This document shows positions 49,136 to 61,700 of a stretch of 64,000 nucleotides of DNA, piece by piece. Below the pieces are notes generated by a model. That model searched no databases, was not told where the DNA came from, and saw nothing but the letters and a program-made list of their open reading frames with translations. This DNA is from Fasciola hepatica (lineage: Eukaryota; Platyhelminthes; Trematoda; Plagiorchiida; Fasciolidae): NCBI GenBank assembly GCA_948099385.1, contig CANUEZ040000028.1, positions 4,627,501-4,691,500 of the forward strand, read 5' to 3'. Position 1 is the stretch's first letter; every line of letters begins with the position of its first letter. A program made the translations under genes and the position numbers.

Positions 49136-51459
49136 CGTGTCCACTTTCACCCCTAAACATATCACATCACACATACACACCCAAAAGTTATTTGTAAAAC
49201 TAACTATCCCATGGGTTTTCACGTCAGGAATAGCAACAGCATATTTACGAATTTCCGAAAACAAGTTTTGTGTTGTGTTCCTAATGTGACTATGGGTGCT
49301 TTCCACAAATATATGTATCCAACTAAGGCATCAATCATAATGCACTGTAATGAGATTTTTGTGAACTTATGAGTACCATTGTTTCAAACTGATAAGGCCT
49401 CAGTGGCTCGCCGCCATCTATTCACCCCGTGAACCCATTCCAATTACTTATCTGCTCTTACAACAAGTTAACATTTGGTCGTACACTCAAGTATGAATGA
49501 CAACTGGGTAAGATAGTATGACAAGGTCATGGCTTGGACATTATTCTCTGTCAAATATTAGGATGGTTTTAAAACTTAAGGCATTGAGATACAAACATAA
49601 AAGAAATACGAATTCAATGTAGAACTAATGCTAAAGGTAAGTTCCACTGTCCATTCACTCTGAATGATCAACGAAGGTAATTCACTCGTGTGCTCTCTAA
49701 ATTGGTCTAGACTGAAAACTGAACTGAAATCACGCTTAGTCTGCGACCTACCTGAAACTGAAGTAAATGAGGTCAGTAGCAGTTCTATTGCATTCAGCGC
49801 AACAACATTAGGGGTGTGATTCATTGGTCACGAACTGAGGGTGTATAGAAAACCAAGTTGTCCATGTCGTACGAGATCGGAGTAAACAAGTTTTGTCTTC
49901 TCTGTGAATCAAAGTTACATTTATCTTTGCTTATTCATTCTCTGAAAGAGCATACAGAAAATTATCCGTACACTCCTCGTAGGTTGGTTTATTCTGAAAA
50001 TGATACACTACACTGCTGCTTTATTAGCACAAAATAACCGTAAAACTAATCGTATCTTCCATGGTCGTTCAATTCTATTAGTCTCATTGACACCATATAC
50101 GAAGCACAATGTTCTAGTTGGTGTTATGCTAGGTAATTCTGAACAAATCTATACTGGGTCATTTGTTTGTCTCCAGTATGAAACGACTTCTGAGTGGAAC
50201 AGTTTACTCGGGTCGTAGGTGGACCTGTATGTGTGTGTTACTTTTTCAGATTGGGGCCACTGGAAAACACTCAAAACTGTCCGTCTCATCTTTTGTGCAA
50301 ACTTCATGCTTTAAAACCACCAGTAAACATTCGTTTCCGACAACGCATTTGAGAAACAAATTTTAATATGAATTTAACCAACTCATAATGGTGACTATTG
50401 GTAACGATTAGTGGGAGACATGCGAATAACACTACTGCGGTATTGAACGGGAAAATCTGCCCGTGGTTCGGAAACTTGCAAAAAACAGAACTCCGGAGTA
50501 TCATGTCTCAAATGAGATAACGTAGAGTTACTGAACTACACGTACCGTAGTAATCAGCGAATGTTTTGGACTCAGTTGAGGAGTTCTGTCAGTCTAGCAA
50601 CTCACATTTCGGCCAACAGTATGTAAGGAGGCAAAATCATAACTAGTATCAACTGTTTCAGATGCTAAGACCCAAACGAATCTCCACTGTGACATTCTCC
50701 TTGTCAAACAGACTATGGGCTTTATATAGCAAAAAATAGTTCAGAAGGATCGGTGGGGACCGAGAACCTCCTCATGAAAAGGTACAGATCACATATTTTG
50801 TTGACAGGTTGTTTGAAACAATTGAATATGACTGACTGACCACTGACAAAGCCGTGCTGTAGTTTGTGGAAATCTTTATGAGTTGGATCATGTTGGATTT
50901 TGGGACAGTAGTAAATTATTGAAGGAATAGAGTATTATTGGACAGATTAGGAAGAATCAGCCTACCTGGCGACAGACTAGCTGAATCTCTGGATTTGAGG
51001 AGAAATTCGATCCAGTTTTTACACCCTCCATATTATGTGAAAACCACTGTAGATCGGTGCCTATTCAAACGCGTAAGTTTTTGACCGTGTCAGCCAGCTA
51101 TGTTAACGGAAATACAGTTGATGACCGACTGCTCATTATGCTCAGGTGAAAGAGAAGAGATTCATGTGCACTCGCAACATTTGAAATAGTTGAGATTTTA
51201 GCCCTAATTGGTCCCTCGGTGGAGTCCGAAGGACAGTCATACACTACTCGCAAATAATTGCGTGATATATATACCAAAAAATGCGATGCAGGTTTAAAAT
51301 GGGGTGATGTGCACCCCATCCTGTGGAAAAGACCTGATTTGGTGGGAGGCATTCGCTTGGAGTTAACGGGGCTGGTACCGTTTCTCTATTCGAAGCTGTC
51401 GGGCATCTCTGGCTGTCCTTGAGGTCGACTTCTGAACGAGCTTACCTTGGCTATTAGGA
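49136..51459. other. Unassigned DNA
   Basis: No feature recognised beyond short frames (82 codons or fewer). Confidence 0.5.
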
Positions 51460-51610
51460 CTGGGGTGGGGTGGTGCAGAGGTAACACGCACGCCATCGAG
51501 GTGGAAGAGTCCGGGTTCAAACCCCGAGTGTGGCAGAGGGAGTGCACCGCGGATGAGCTCTAACAAGAGCGAAACTCGAGTCTGGCGCTTCCGAGTGCAG
51601 GTTGGGAGTG
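51460..51610 (+). mobile_element. tRNA-derived SINE, family D
   Basis: The A-box-like TGGTGCAGAGG (51471-51481) and B box GGTTCAAACCC (51514-51524) lie 32 nt apart. A tRNA-unrelated body follows (GAGTGTGGCAGAGGGAGTGC and onward to about 51610). No intact cloverleaf is evident. Polarity is the same as family B at 46050, but the body differs, so I treat it as a separate family. Confidence 0.6.
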
Positions 51611-52726
51611 ATTTCTACTAGTCAGTTTCGGCCCCTTGTTCACCATGGATGCTATTCGCATCGGTATCGGTTAACTGAAATCCACAATATTCGGAATTCT
51701 TTGCAATCATAAGTTTTCATATATGAGCATAATGTTACAATGGCGAAGTGCACGGAAATGCATTCCTAATAGCTTCTTTATACCCTTCCCAAAACTTGAG
51801 GCACACATTAAGGAACAGTCATTTCCACATGAGTGACTGGCCACGTTTACTTCCGTCCACCAAACAGTCACGTGAATATTGAACTTGTGATGCGTTTGAC
51901 CCGTTTCATGCTCGTCATTATTGCCTTTCGCACGTACCACTGCTTTGACCGTACTCACGACTGTTTATAGTTATACGGTTACGAGTTTAATAAATCCATA
52001 TAACCATTGATTGTTGCAAACTTTACGTGAGACCAGCGCTCCAATTTTGCCGATCTTTGAGGGTTTTCATTATGATGTTTCTGAATAAGTAGTGAAGAAG
52101 TATCCCGTTAGATGAACTTGTCGAGGTATCTGCTACTTCGAAATAAGCTGTCGATGAAATTAATTCATCTGGAAGTAATTCCGGTGAACAGATTCTCTTT
52201 GCTCTGGGTACTTGACAATTTACCGCATTTCTTTTTTTCTTTTCGGCACAAAATTTGGGAGTTTGTGTACTGACTAGTGCACTTATTCTTCCTGTATATT
52301 CTACGTTGAATGTAGCCTTACTCGGGTCGGATTAGGTCCACCAGGCATCGCAAACATCTGCCGAAGAACCTGATATTACAATGCTTTCTTCCAAAGAAGT
52401 ATCGTAAAACAGGTCCGGAAGCCACTGATACTCACGGCCGAAAAGTTAAGGTTCATTCACCGGCCTTCCCGTAAAGCGTGATATGCTGTCAGAAACCTTC
52501 AAACGGCGTTAGAAAGGCGGTGCAAAAGTCATTTTCAGTGTCCTTCGAACAATGTCCTATCGAACGTCGCTTAGTTAAGACAACACCGAGGAATGACAAA
52601 TTGTAAATTCTGACGGCCTCCATAGCTATTCGTGCGTTCACATGCTTTTGTGAGGTGCGCTGCGCTCGAACCGCACAGCAAATGTCCCTCATGAAAGAGC
52701 ACCATCCATGTTGGCCAACTTAAGTT
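51611..52726. other. Unassigned DNA
   Basis: No gene recognised. Confidence 0.5.
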
Positions 52727-53062
52727 GGATCTGGAAGGATTTCTCTAGCAATTCGCAGTCATTTGATCGACACTACCCATCGAACAGTCCCCAGTCAAGC
52801 CCTCAGGACATTACCACGTACCCGAGAATCGATCGGAGCAGGTCCCAATACGTACAGATAGATATCGAAGATGCCATCGGAATTCGACAACCAACGCCGA
52901 ACCTCTGCGCACAAAAGTGATTAAAGCACGCCTCTTATCCCCCAGGCCTACGATCACACCGACACACCCAAGCACACACGCCACGAGAGGACAGTTGTCA
53001 TATCAAAGCGAATCAAATGGCTTCCCAGTTATAAATTATAATAACTCTGTGGAACTGTACCA
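52727..53062 (+). repeat. Dispersed repeat D, copy 2
   Basis: Same-orientation homologue of 48765-49135. Where copy 1 has a long pure CA run, this copy has only ACACACCCAAGCACACAC. The microsatellite therefore either grew in copy 1 or decayed here. Confidence 0.65.
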
Positions 53063-53099
53063 CGATTCATCACATTATACACAAATCCACCGCCCTTAA

Positions 53100-53350
53100 G
53101 GTGCGTGAGGATAAAGGAAACAGCGTGAAATGAAGGACGGAAAGGTAAATCCTTTGCTACACAAATGGGCACAGATGCTGACTTTGCATGCTTGTCGTAC
53201 ACAGACTCGGAAGTGAAACCCAGGATTTACTCAGGGTTACGTCATCGTATGCAAACTGACGAAGGCTCAATTGAATCGTTCATATAGAGATCTCAGTTTT
53301 CACTTGGCTAGGCAAATAATCTAGTCCGAACTATAGTCACCACGACCATT
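53100..53350. repeat. Left inverted arm of the 53-kb element
   Basis: Its inner edge ends ATAGTCACCACGACCATT; the complement begins the right arm at 53727. Confidence 0.85.
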
Positions 53351-53726
53351 TATGCTGTCGTGAAAGGAGTGGTCTCGGTACGAATAAAGTGCTAAAGATC
53401 GACATACCATAGCGTCATGAACTTACAAGTGAACCTTATCATTTTCAGAAAGAGAAAGAATTTAAAATAACGTAATATACACCTATATTTCATAAATGAA
53501 GACGTGTCCTCACGACCAGAAGCGTTTAAAAAGACCAGTTCAGCTTTGTCATTCAACATAAGTTCAAGGCAAAGATTTCTTGAAAGTGAACTAACCGATC
53601 TCAGTTCCACAAGAAGCTCTGAGCGGATGAAAGTCAACTGCCTTCGGTTCCCTTCGCGTTTTTACTATCATCTGAACTCTTGGAAAGGTCAACCCTGTTG
53701 TTTGTTATCACCCCGTTTGTACAATG

Positions 53727-53980
53727 AATGGTCGTGGTGACTATAGTTCGGACTAGATTATTTGCCTAGCCAAGTGAAAACTGAGATCTCTATATGAACG
53801 ATTCAATTGAGCCTTCGTCAGTTTGCATATGATGACGTAACCCTGAGTAAATCCTGGGTTTCACTTCCGAGTCTGTGTGCGACAAGCATGCAAAGTCAGC
53901 ATCTGTGCCCATTTGTGTAGCAAAGGATTTATCTTTCCGTCCTTCATCTCATGCTAACCGTTTCCTCTCTCATGGCGCAT
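53727..53980. repeat. Right inverted arm of the 53-kb element
   Basis: Its inner edge begins AATGGTCGTGGTGACTATAG. The outer edge near 53970-53980 is fuzzy because of a small indel relative to the left arm. Confidence 0.85.
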
Positions 53981-56900
53981 GTCAATACGATATCTGTTTA
54001 GCAAATTACTTGTCGCCTGGGTCAGAAATGGTAATCACTTGATTATGAATTCCCGAAAACTTTTGTTAGCCTGAACTTGTATTCCTAATGTTATTTTCAC
54101 CGATATAATATTTTGTAGATTTTGATGCTGATAACGTTCGTTTAGGTGCGAATAGGGAACAGATAAAATTTGGTGATCATATTTACCAAGAGTGATTACG
54201 TTGATGATAAGAAGCTCAGAAGTGGCATAATGTCGAACGTGGTTAAATTCCAAACATTCACGGGAGAGACTCACCGAAGCCGATCTTGGTCGCTGAGTAA
54301 TAAATAACCTACCAGAAAAAGCACTGTTTTCTGGTGTGTTTGACGTGTACTTGCTTAATCGAGAGCAGCAAAAACAATATGAGCACAATGGGAGAATATT
54401 GTGTGTTACCTCGCGGCTCATCACCGAACTGACGGTTGATGGTAGGCTAATCGGAGAAGAACATTCAGTTTATTTCGAATACGTGGCAGGAATCAGAAGC
54501 ATATGATCGTGGTCTAGTAAATATTTATTATGTTTTCGCCTATTTGGAGAAAGCTTTACTTAAAATAAGAATATTTCGTGACTTTACTAGAGAAGAGAGT
54601 GGTAAAACTGTGTGGTCCCATAGGGCGTTTTTCTGTTTTAAGTGTTGCTCGGAATCTTTTTGTGAAGTGCACCATAGTGTTTCGTATCAGTGCTGGGAAG
54701 GACTCTGTCGCCACAGGATACGGTTGACAAAATACCATCATATCGGATTTGGTTAATGTTGATATCTGATGATATCCAGAATGCAGTAACTAAATGTAAC
54801 GAGAATATCTCTGAAGAAGTACTTGTACCTCATTTCGAGTAGTCCTAAACCAAGTAGTTAAGTGTTGCAACCGAGCACAATCTCACACTCCTTCATAAGT
54901 CATCTAGACCACCGATTTGGTTTGCCTGGTCCCTGGTGAGACGTAAGATGTCCAGGAAAAAGTAACTCATGATAGGAAGTTTTCAACGAAACTCATCTCA
55001 ATGACTTCGATACCGCAAAAGTTATTAGGCAGGTTGTAATTGCTGCAATAAAACATGATCGTCCGAATTTGGTAGACGTTTTCAAAGATATCAAAAAACC
55101 GGAATTCATCTGGTTCGAAAAATAAGTTTTATAGTCTGTCAAACCGAAAGTTATAAATAAACTATCTTGCATATCGCAAAGCATTGGGCACATCTATCCA
55201 TTTGTTATAAACGTTCACAGTTGAGGAACCATGGGCTTTTCACAGACTCGTTATTTCGCAACTTCCTTCTAACAGTTCTGATTTGAATTCGTTCTGCCTA
55301 CGAAATCGCAAAGATGAGAGGGGAAGTTACGACAATTTCGTTGGGTCTGTGAGACGGTGCAAAGTTGGATGAGAGAGATAAATAATTACAAAACTGTAAT
55401 GTTGGAGAGTTTTGATGTTGATTGTGCGTGCTCGTTTTCATTCCGCAACACTTGCCCGCTTCACCGGTTGACATTGGAATACTCACCGTTTGCACACACC
55501 CTAATCCAACTGCGCATCAGTTTCGTGGATGGGAATCTGACTAGTACTTTAATTCGTCTGACAAATGTGACGTCGTGATTTAAGTTCACTTAAATTTGAT
55601 ACTAAGCAAATTCATAGGTTCCTGAACCACTGTACAAGGTTCCCTCGGGCTAACTATGCCTTTGATGTTTCACTATTGATCACTTACCTGTTTACACATA
55701 CATGACATTGAAACGAGTCATCAGAAACATATGGGTGCAAGCGAGTGAATCGCTTACCATTTCGGAGCCACCAGAGATTGTATATGCATTTTGCGTTTCT
55801 AATAAACTTGGGCAATTCAGATATTGTTGGAACCTTGTAACTCAGTCAGTGGTGGGCTTTGATTCTGTAGATTTTAGTTTTCCACAAGCTAAAACTCACC
55901 TTAAATTTATTTGAACTAAGAGATTTATGGATTAGTCAAAACCCCTGTCTATAACAGAGCCATGTCTTTTTTACCATATTATCAAATTCTGCGCAGACTT
56001 GGTGACAACTTGCTGCATATAATCGTCTATCATTTTTAGAGCCAGGCGTGACGAATTTCTGAAAATTGAAAGCCTTTTAGCAGTATAATTGTTAGCTGAG
56101 CCATGAGTGAGTGAACAATGGACCGGGCGCTTTTAGCGTTCAGTGATTACATTTGTTTCGGAGTCAGTCCGTTCTGATCGAAATGGCAAACATGTTGGAC
56201 AGAAATTCGAATTAACCTAAAGGTTCCACGTTACTAATTGTCCCGCAGTGCGGTAAGCGTGATAATACTCCATCCTCCAAGTGTTCTCTCTCATCTGCCA
56301 CCTCTCATCGTCATACCTAGATGGTCGGAAGACCGCAGCTTTGAGCACACGATACACAGAGCACGACTTCGGTGAAATGCTGGGAAATCATCAATCATAA
56401 GTGAGGTACAGTTTCAAACTGGCTTTTTTCTTCGAGATTATTTTAATCTCACTTCGTCTCTTCTTCTCCACTGAACATACTTCATCTTAAACAAAGCGCA
56501 GCATAGTAACACTACACGATTCACTGTCGAGATCATCTCGCTACCTCTGGGCTTGTGCATGCAGCAGAGACGAATTTGCCCATTCTAAGTCCAATGTCTG
56601 TTCAGAGAGAATACAGTCCTTATCATTCCTTCTCAATCGCCATAGTGGATTCAGGCCGATGCAGAGCCCTATTGTTTAGTACAGGCTAAGATGCATGTTG
56701 CTGATAGCTACGGCCGTCGCCAAATTTAGCAAGCGGGCGAGCACGATGGTAGAGAGCATGCAAATTTAGTCGCCTCCCTCGGCCTGTTAACATTTGTTCG
56801 AAGTCACTGCGACCGTATGAAAATGAATGATAACAAAGATGATGTCGCCGGTGGTATCGCTGACCTGATGGTTCTAAAAAGAAGATCTGGAGAGGTAGTG

Positions 56901-58067
56901 AGGTGTGAGAGACTACTGACCGAACCATAGTGGTTGCATAACAAACTGCTTACTTTATCTTCATTGAGTTCAAAGTTTAATTTTGTATTTTTCAACTGAG
57001 ATGACCGGGGATCTAAGTAAAACTGGGTTCACATGACGGCAGATGAGTGCAGACGTATATGCATTGGGCTTTTAATTTCTGAAAAAGACTAAGATTTTTA
57101 GATTGCCCGGTGCAGACAATGGTCTCGTCCGATTAGAATTGCTCGGACTAAACAGATGTTTAATCAGTTTACAGTGCAACAGCTACATATGAAACAACAA
57201 TCATAAATCATTGCCGGTAAGATGAGGTTGGTTATTGGTGGTTTTGTTGGAGCTATTGATTCAGCTCAGTAAAATGGGTGTTTAACCTGAGAACGTGTTC
57301 AAGAGCAGTTCTGCAGTGGATCATCGACTTTCATGTACCATTCATACCCGGAAAAACGGTGAGTTGAGTACTTACAAGCACTATGGAAATAGAAGATAAT
57401 CGTCAGCAGTAGCTGAATCTTCGAGACTTCTCACTGATTGTATAAAGCTTCTTCGGTATTTCGCTTATTCACGATAGGTACAAAAACCTAAAAGAAACCG
57501 AAAAACTATTTTAGGCATCGCTGCGATGGAGTTGATTTTCCTTGTTCAAATTACAACTCTTTTTACTACGCTCAAAGTGAATTACGATAAAAGAGGCATA
57601 CCTCATTGTTCGAAAACAAACTGTGGGAATGTTCGCGTCGGAACCAACTTGTTTATTCGGAATCAGCAGAGGGACAGGTTGTGTGGGCGTGGAAAGACAG
57701 GGAACAGAAATGTGTTTAGTAAACTAACCGTCCATGAAAAGAGAATGTCCTTCCATTGACGTTCGAGATCTAGGATCATAAAATTGATGAGAGTGACTGG
57801 CTGCTTGTGTTTCGGATTGTTGTTGAAAATTAGTAGCAATGGGACCGTCCGAGGCAAGTGTGGAAGAACGAATACTGAATAATATCAACAACTCGGCTGA
57901 GGGAAGTGATTGAAAGTCGGATGGTAAAGCTGGGTTATCTATCAAATAAAAAGCTTCACGTTGGATCCGGTCGAGAGGTGTGAATTAGACAAAGCTCTAC
58001 CTCACAAGTTACATCAGTATTCAAGTGTGAAACATGTGTGATCCTTACGAAGATCGATAGTCAGCCT
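53981..58067. other. Unassigned DNA
   Basis: No recognised gene, RNA or repeat. The longest frame is 129 codons (54035-54424, minus strand), without a known motif. Confidence 0.45.
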
Positions 58068-58730
58068 AGCTGAAATTCCTTGTGGTCCCTAGTTGTGCAC
58101 ACTTGCAAGCCTATAGAGATGCACTCAGTCAGCAACCCAGCTTTTACTCAAGGCCTGCCTGCTCCACGACCTTCAGGCCTGTCAAGCAATCAGTAAACTG
58201 AATTTCGACACCCAACATAGCTTGGCATGTTGCCCGCACATTACGAAAAAGAAAGAATGGTAAATAAATTCTGTACTAATCCCAGAGCATAAAACTTCAT
58301 TTCTTTCTACTTCATACCATAAAGTCGATAAAATCCAAAGTTCGTGATTATTTGAGCTAACGTTATTGACTGAAATCTAAGCACCCGAGCTTAAAAAGTC
58401 ATACAATACTTTTTCCGCTTATACTCGATAAGAAGGAAAACCAATTGAACTCCATCATTATCTTTGAGCATCGCAGCGATAGTGAATAGCTGAATTTTCG
58501 TGACCCACATATGGCTTGCAATCAACAACCTATTTCGATTTATAACCAAACTAGTTGAAGCAGCTGATATAACCCGCTTGTCCACTGCAGCACACGCAAG
58601 CAGATGAGCTCACTCGGTCACCCAGCTTTCAATCAAGGCTTGTTTGTCTCGTGAACCTTTCAGCCATGAGGTCTTTAGATGACAGATGAACTGAATATTG
58701 ATACCGAAAGCAGCTGAAACCGTCTGCGAT
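58068..58730 (+). repeat. Degenerate tandem repeat with uneven units
   Basis: Related units begin near 58068, 58196, 58489 and 58690, each opening with a CTGAAWTT-like block. Strong matches are CACTCAGTCAGCAACCCAGC (about 58120) with CTCACTCGGTCACCCAGC (about 58609), each followed by a TCAAGGC-type segment, and ACACCCAACATAGCTTGGC (about 58209) with GACCCACATATGGCTTGC (about 58500). Unit lengths vary from about 130 to 290 bp. Confidence 0.5.
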
Positions 58731-61700
58731 TTGTTTCAGTCACCTACGATCCAGTAGGCCTTGTCAGACATCTTTTTATAGTGTGTGTTGTGCCTTTTTT
58801 GAACGTTACTAACGGGACTCAAAGTGCTGTGTTCCGCGAAGCCAGTTCCTCTTTACCGCATGGAGTTTCTAATTTTGTTATTGATAATGGCAGCAGTAGT
58901 TTATTTTAACTTCATTCCTAACGAAAAAACGAACTTTTGATTTTCCCTCCCAGAGATGATCGATGACGGCTGCATTTACCAGTTGAAGCTTCAGGAGAGC
59001 AACCTCAATAGCAAAGGGGTTGGAGATTGGTTTAGGGCCCCGTTCGTTCTACATATGCAAAAGTGAACTCACATCCTGTGAATAAACTGGTCATATCGGT
59101 CAAGTTCGCAGCCATTTCGTCGAATCACCCGAGTCAGGTTGTACTTTACTAGATATATTTTCAGTGATATATCATTCATTGTTTCAGTCTTTCTTGCTTA
59201 ATCTTTTGCGGTATTCGATTTAACATTCTCATTCGTATCCTGCGCATGACGGGTTTTAATGGGTCGGAGTTAGTGGGAACAAACCAAAACGGTTAAATGA
59301 AAGCAATGATTCAGACTGGCAATTTTCTGCAATTGAATCGAGGATTTCTTTGGGTTACAAAGGCTCACACTTCGGACAGCAGCAACTCATCTCGAAAACC
59401 GGATAAATTACCTGTTTGAACACGCTGAATAATCACTTCAAGCCAACGATTCGGTTGTGACAATGATAGGTCTCCACTTGTCATTAAGTGCATTTTTTTC
59501 TCTTTGTTTGTAGTTACTCATTGGGTGAATCTTTTGAATCTCTCCGTGGAAGTTAGACATGCGCAAAATGAATAATGATTCGAAACAGGCCTTTATGCTC
59601 TCGCTCAATGGGCTGACCAACTAATACCAAACTGTTGTGTTGAAAAGTTATTGGAGCGATCAAACAACCTTAAATGTACAAAACACTATTTGTTATACAG
59701 TATTTCCGCCCAGCTTTCATTGCAAACCATAAAAGCATTTCACGACCGTTTTATTCTTGTTAAGAATCATCATCAATACGTATGAATCAAGTTCCCGAAG
59801 GGTTCCGAATCCTAGGTGAATGACAGTGAGTCGAAAACCTAATCACCAAGCCATATAGTTTGGTGAACGCAAACAAGGCATGATACAAGACTGTCTGGTT
59901 AAGACAAAGTGATATTCTTAGTCGAAAGACGTGTTCAGTGTCTGCTGCCTCTTACATTCTGTTTTCTTGCTGCTCATCCGAAAGAGGTACTCGTGATTAA
60001 TTGAATTCCTTTTTAAGCTCTGTTCCAAATTCGGAGTCCACAATGTCTATCAAACTTGACCCATTCTGCTGAGTTTAATATATTTTTTAAAGACTGGTGC
60101 TCGCTACACGAAAATGAAAAGCTCTTGTTAAATCCAGCCACTGCAGGAAAGCTGGCAGTTTTCCTGTCCTAAATAGAACCGACAGAGGTTGCTGCTTGAT
60201 GAATCTGCCGTATTATGATACAGCAAGAAGAAGCTATCGATAGAATAACCAAAAATACCCTACGTCCCGGTGTTTGACGAGCTCAAAACACTCATCAGGG
60301 TTAGGACAAAGAAGCTCGATGTACCATTTCAGCGGCGATATATTGGTATTAAAAGCAGACGTCAACTTCCATCCAGCCACGATATAAATTCCATCCAGCA
60401 GATCTGTGGCTCATCGTCCACTACCAAAACCGGAATACCCTCTTGAAGGAAACATTTACAAATCACTCGTTTATAAAAGGATGTGGTAGTATCATTTGCT
60501 CAGTAAACTTCGAGTCAGAGTTATTATGCATCACAAGAACACGTGTATCCGGGAACGATCCAGAAAATTCAGTGGGCAGCCTTTGATAAGGTGGAACATT
60601 TCGAGTCCGGGAAGTTAGTTTTTGCGACTACTTGACAGTGTACCACTAATCTGAAAATATATCAAACTCGATAGGATAAATGCCAATAGATGATCAGTCG
60701 GTAACATGGAAGGAAGGGATTACAAAAAAGCCAGTACATTCGGAAATTTAAGGTGCGCCAGGCTTTTACGTGTGGTCTACTGGACTCGTCCAGCCAGTGA
60801 TTATAGATAGTAAGACATGACTAATCATGATAAAAGTGAAGTTTTTGTAATAAAACAACTTACTCATTGAACTGATGCCGTTATTCATAACTCACTTGGT
60901 ACTCTATCATACTGGTGAGTGTTTGGACTGCCCAGTTATTTTACTGCTGAGCAGTAGCAATGAGGAGTATCACAGTCAGCGAGCGGTCAATGGTTTGTGC
61001 TTGTATTTTCTAGTACGTTGCCTAACTGGTCCTACATTCCCAAAACATTCTTCATACTTCAATTTCTTCACCATTTATGGAAACATGGGTGAGTAGCATT
61101 TAGTTGTACTATGTATTTCTCTACTTTTCGGTGCATCTTTACTGGCGTATACTTAAGCCAAGATGATAGTTTTCAAAAGGTAAATCAGACCTTAGCGTGG
61201 GACTAAAGTCAAATACACCGCATTATATATTCTACAATTAGAAACCATTACTAACTTCAATAAACATAGTCACTGTTGGTGTTGGTGGTTAATTTTGAGT
61301 GCCAGGCCGTTTTAATTGGCTATTTAGGGGGCATATCGAGCTTCCACAGTGTCCTACACGACCACGAGATTCATCTTACGATTGACCATATTCAGGAAGA
61401 TATGACTACGTGACATGGAACCTGACACTCGTATTTGCACAAAGTACCAGTCGAAATGATGCTCCTGTTCATAGTTTTCTCCTTACTTCTAATTCTGATC
61501 ATTGTTTTGATATTTCTGTGAGGTTGATGCTGAGAAGTAGGAATAAGTGAACCACCGCAATCAGTGAATTGTTTATGGTCTTCCCATGCAAGGCGCATAA
61601 AACTGACCAACATGACCAGTTAGCTATCAACCGGCCAGCCCACTTCGGTTGATATATAACCAAGGGTGCCTTGGAGGTATGCCGGTGGCTTTTTGCTATG

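Larger units (their letters stand above)
53100..53980. mobile_element. 880-bp element with ~250-bp near-identical inverted ends
   Basis: Left arm about 53100-53350 and right arm about 53727-53980 are reverse complements. Roughly 215 bp of each arm differ at only three or four positions, and similarity fades over the outermost 35 bp. The 376-bp interior has a 78-codon plus frame (53504-53740) rich in Ser, Arg and Glu, with no recognised domain, overlapped by an 81-codon minus frame. No transposase is present, so if mobile it is non-autonomous. The architecture resembles a long-TIR MITE or the inverted-repeat layout of the Penelope element at 37 kb, but the arm sequences differ. Confidence 0.8.
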
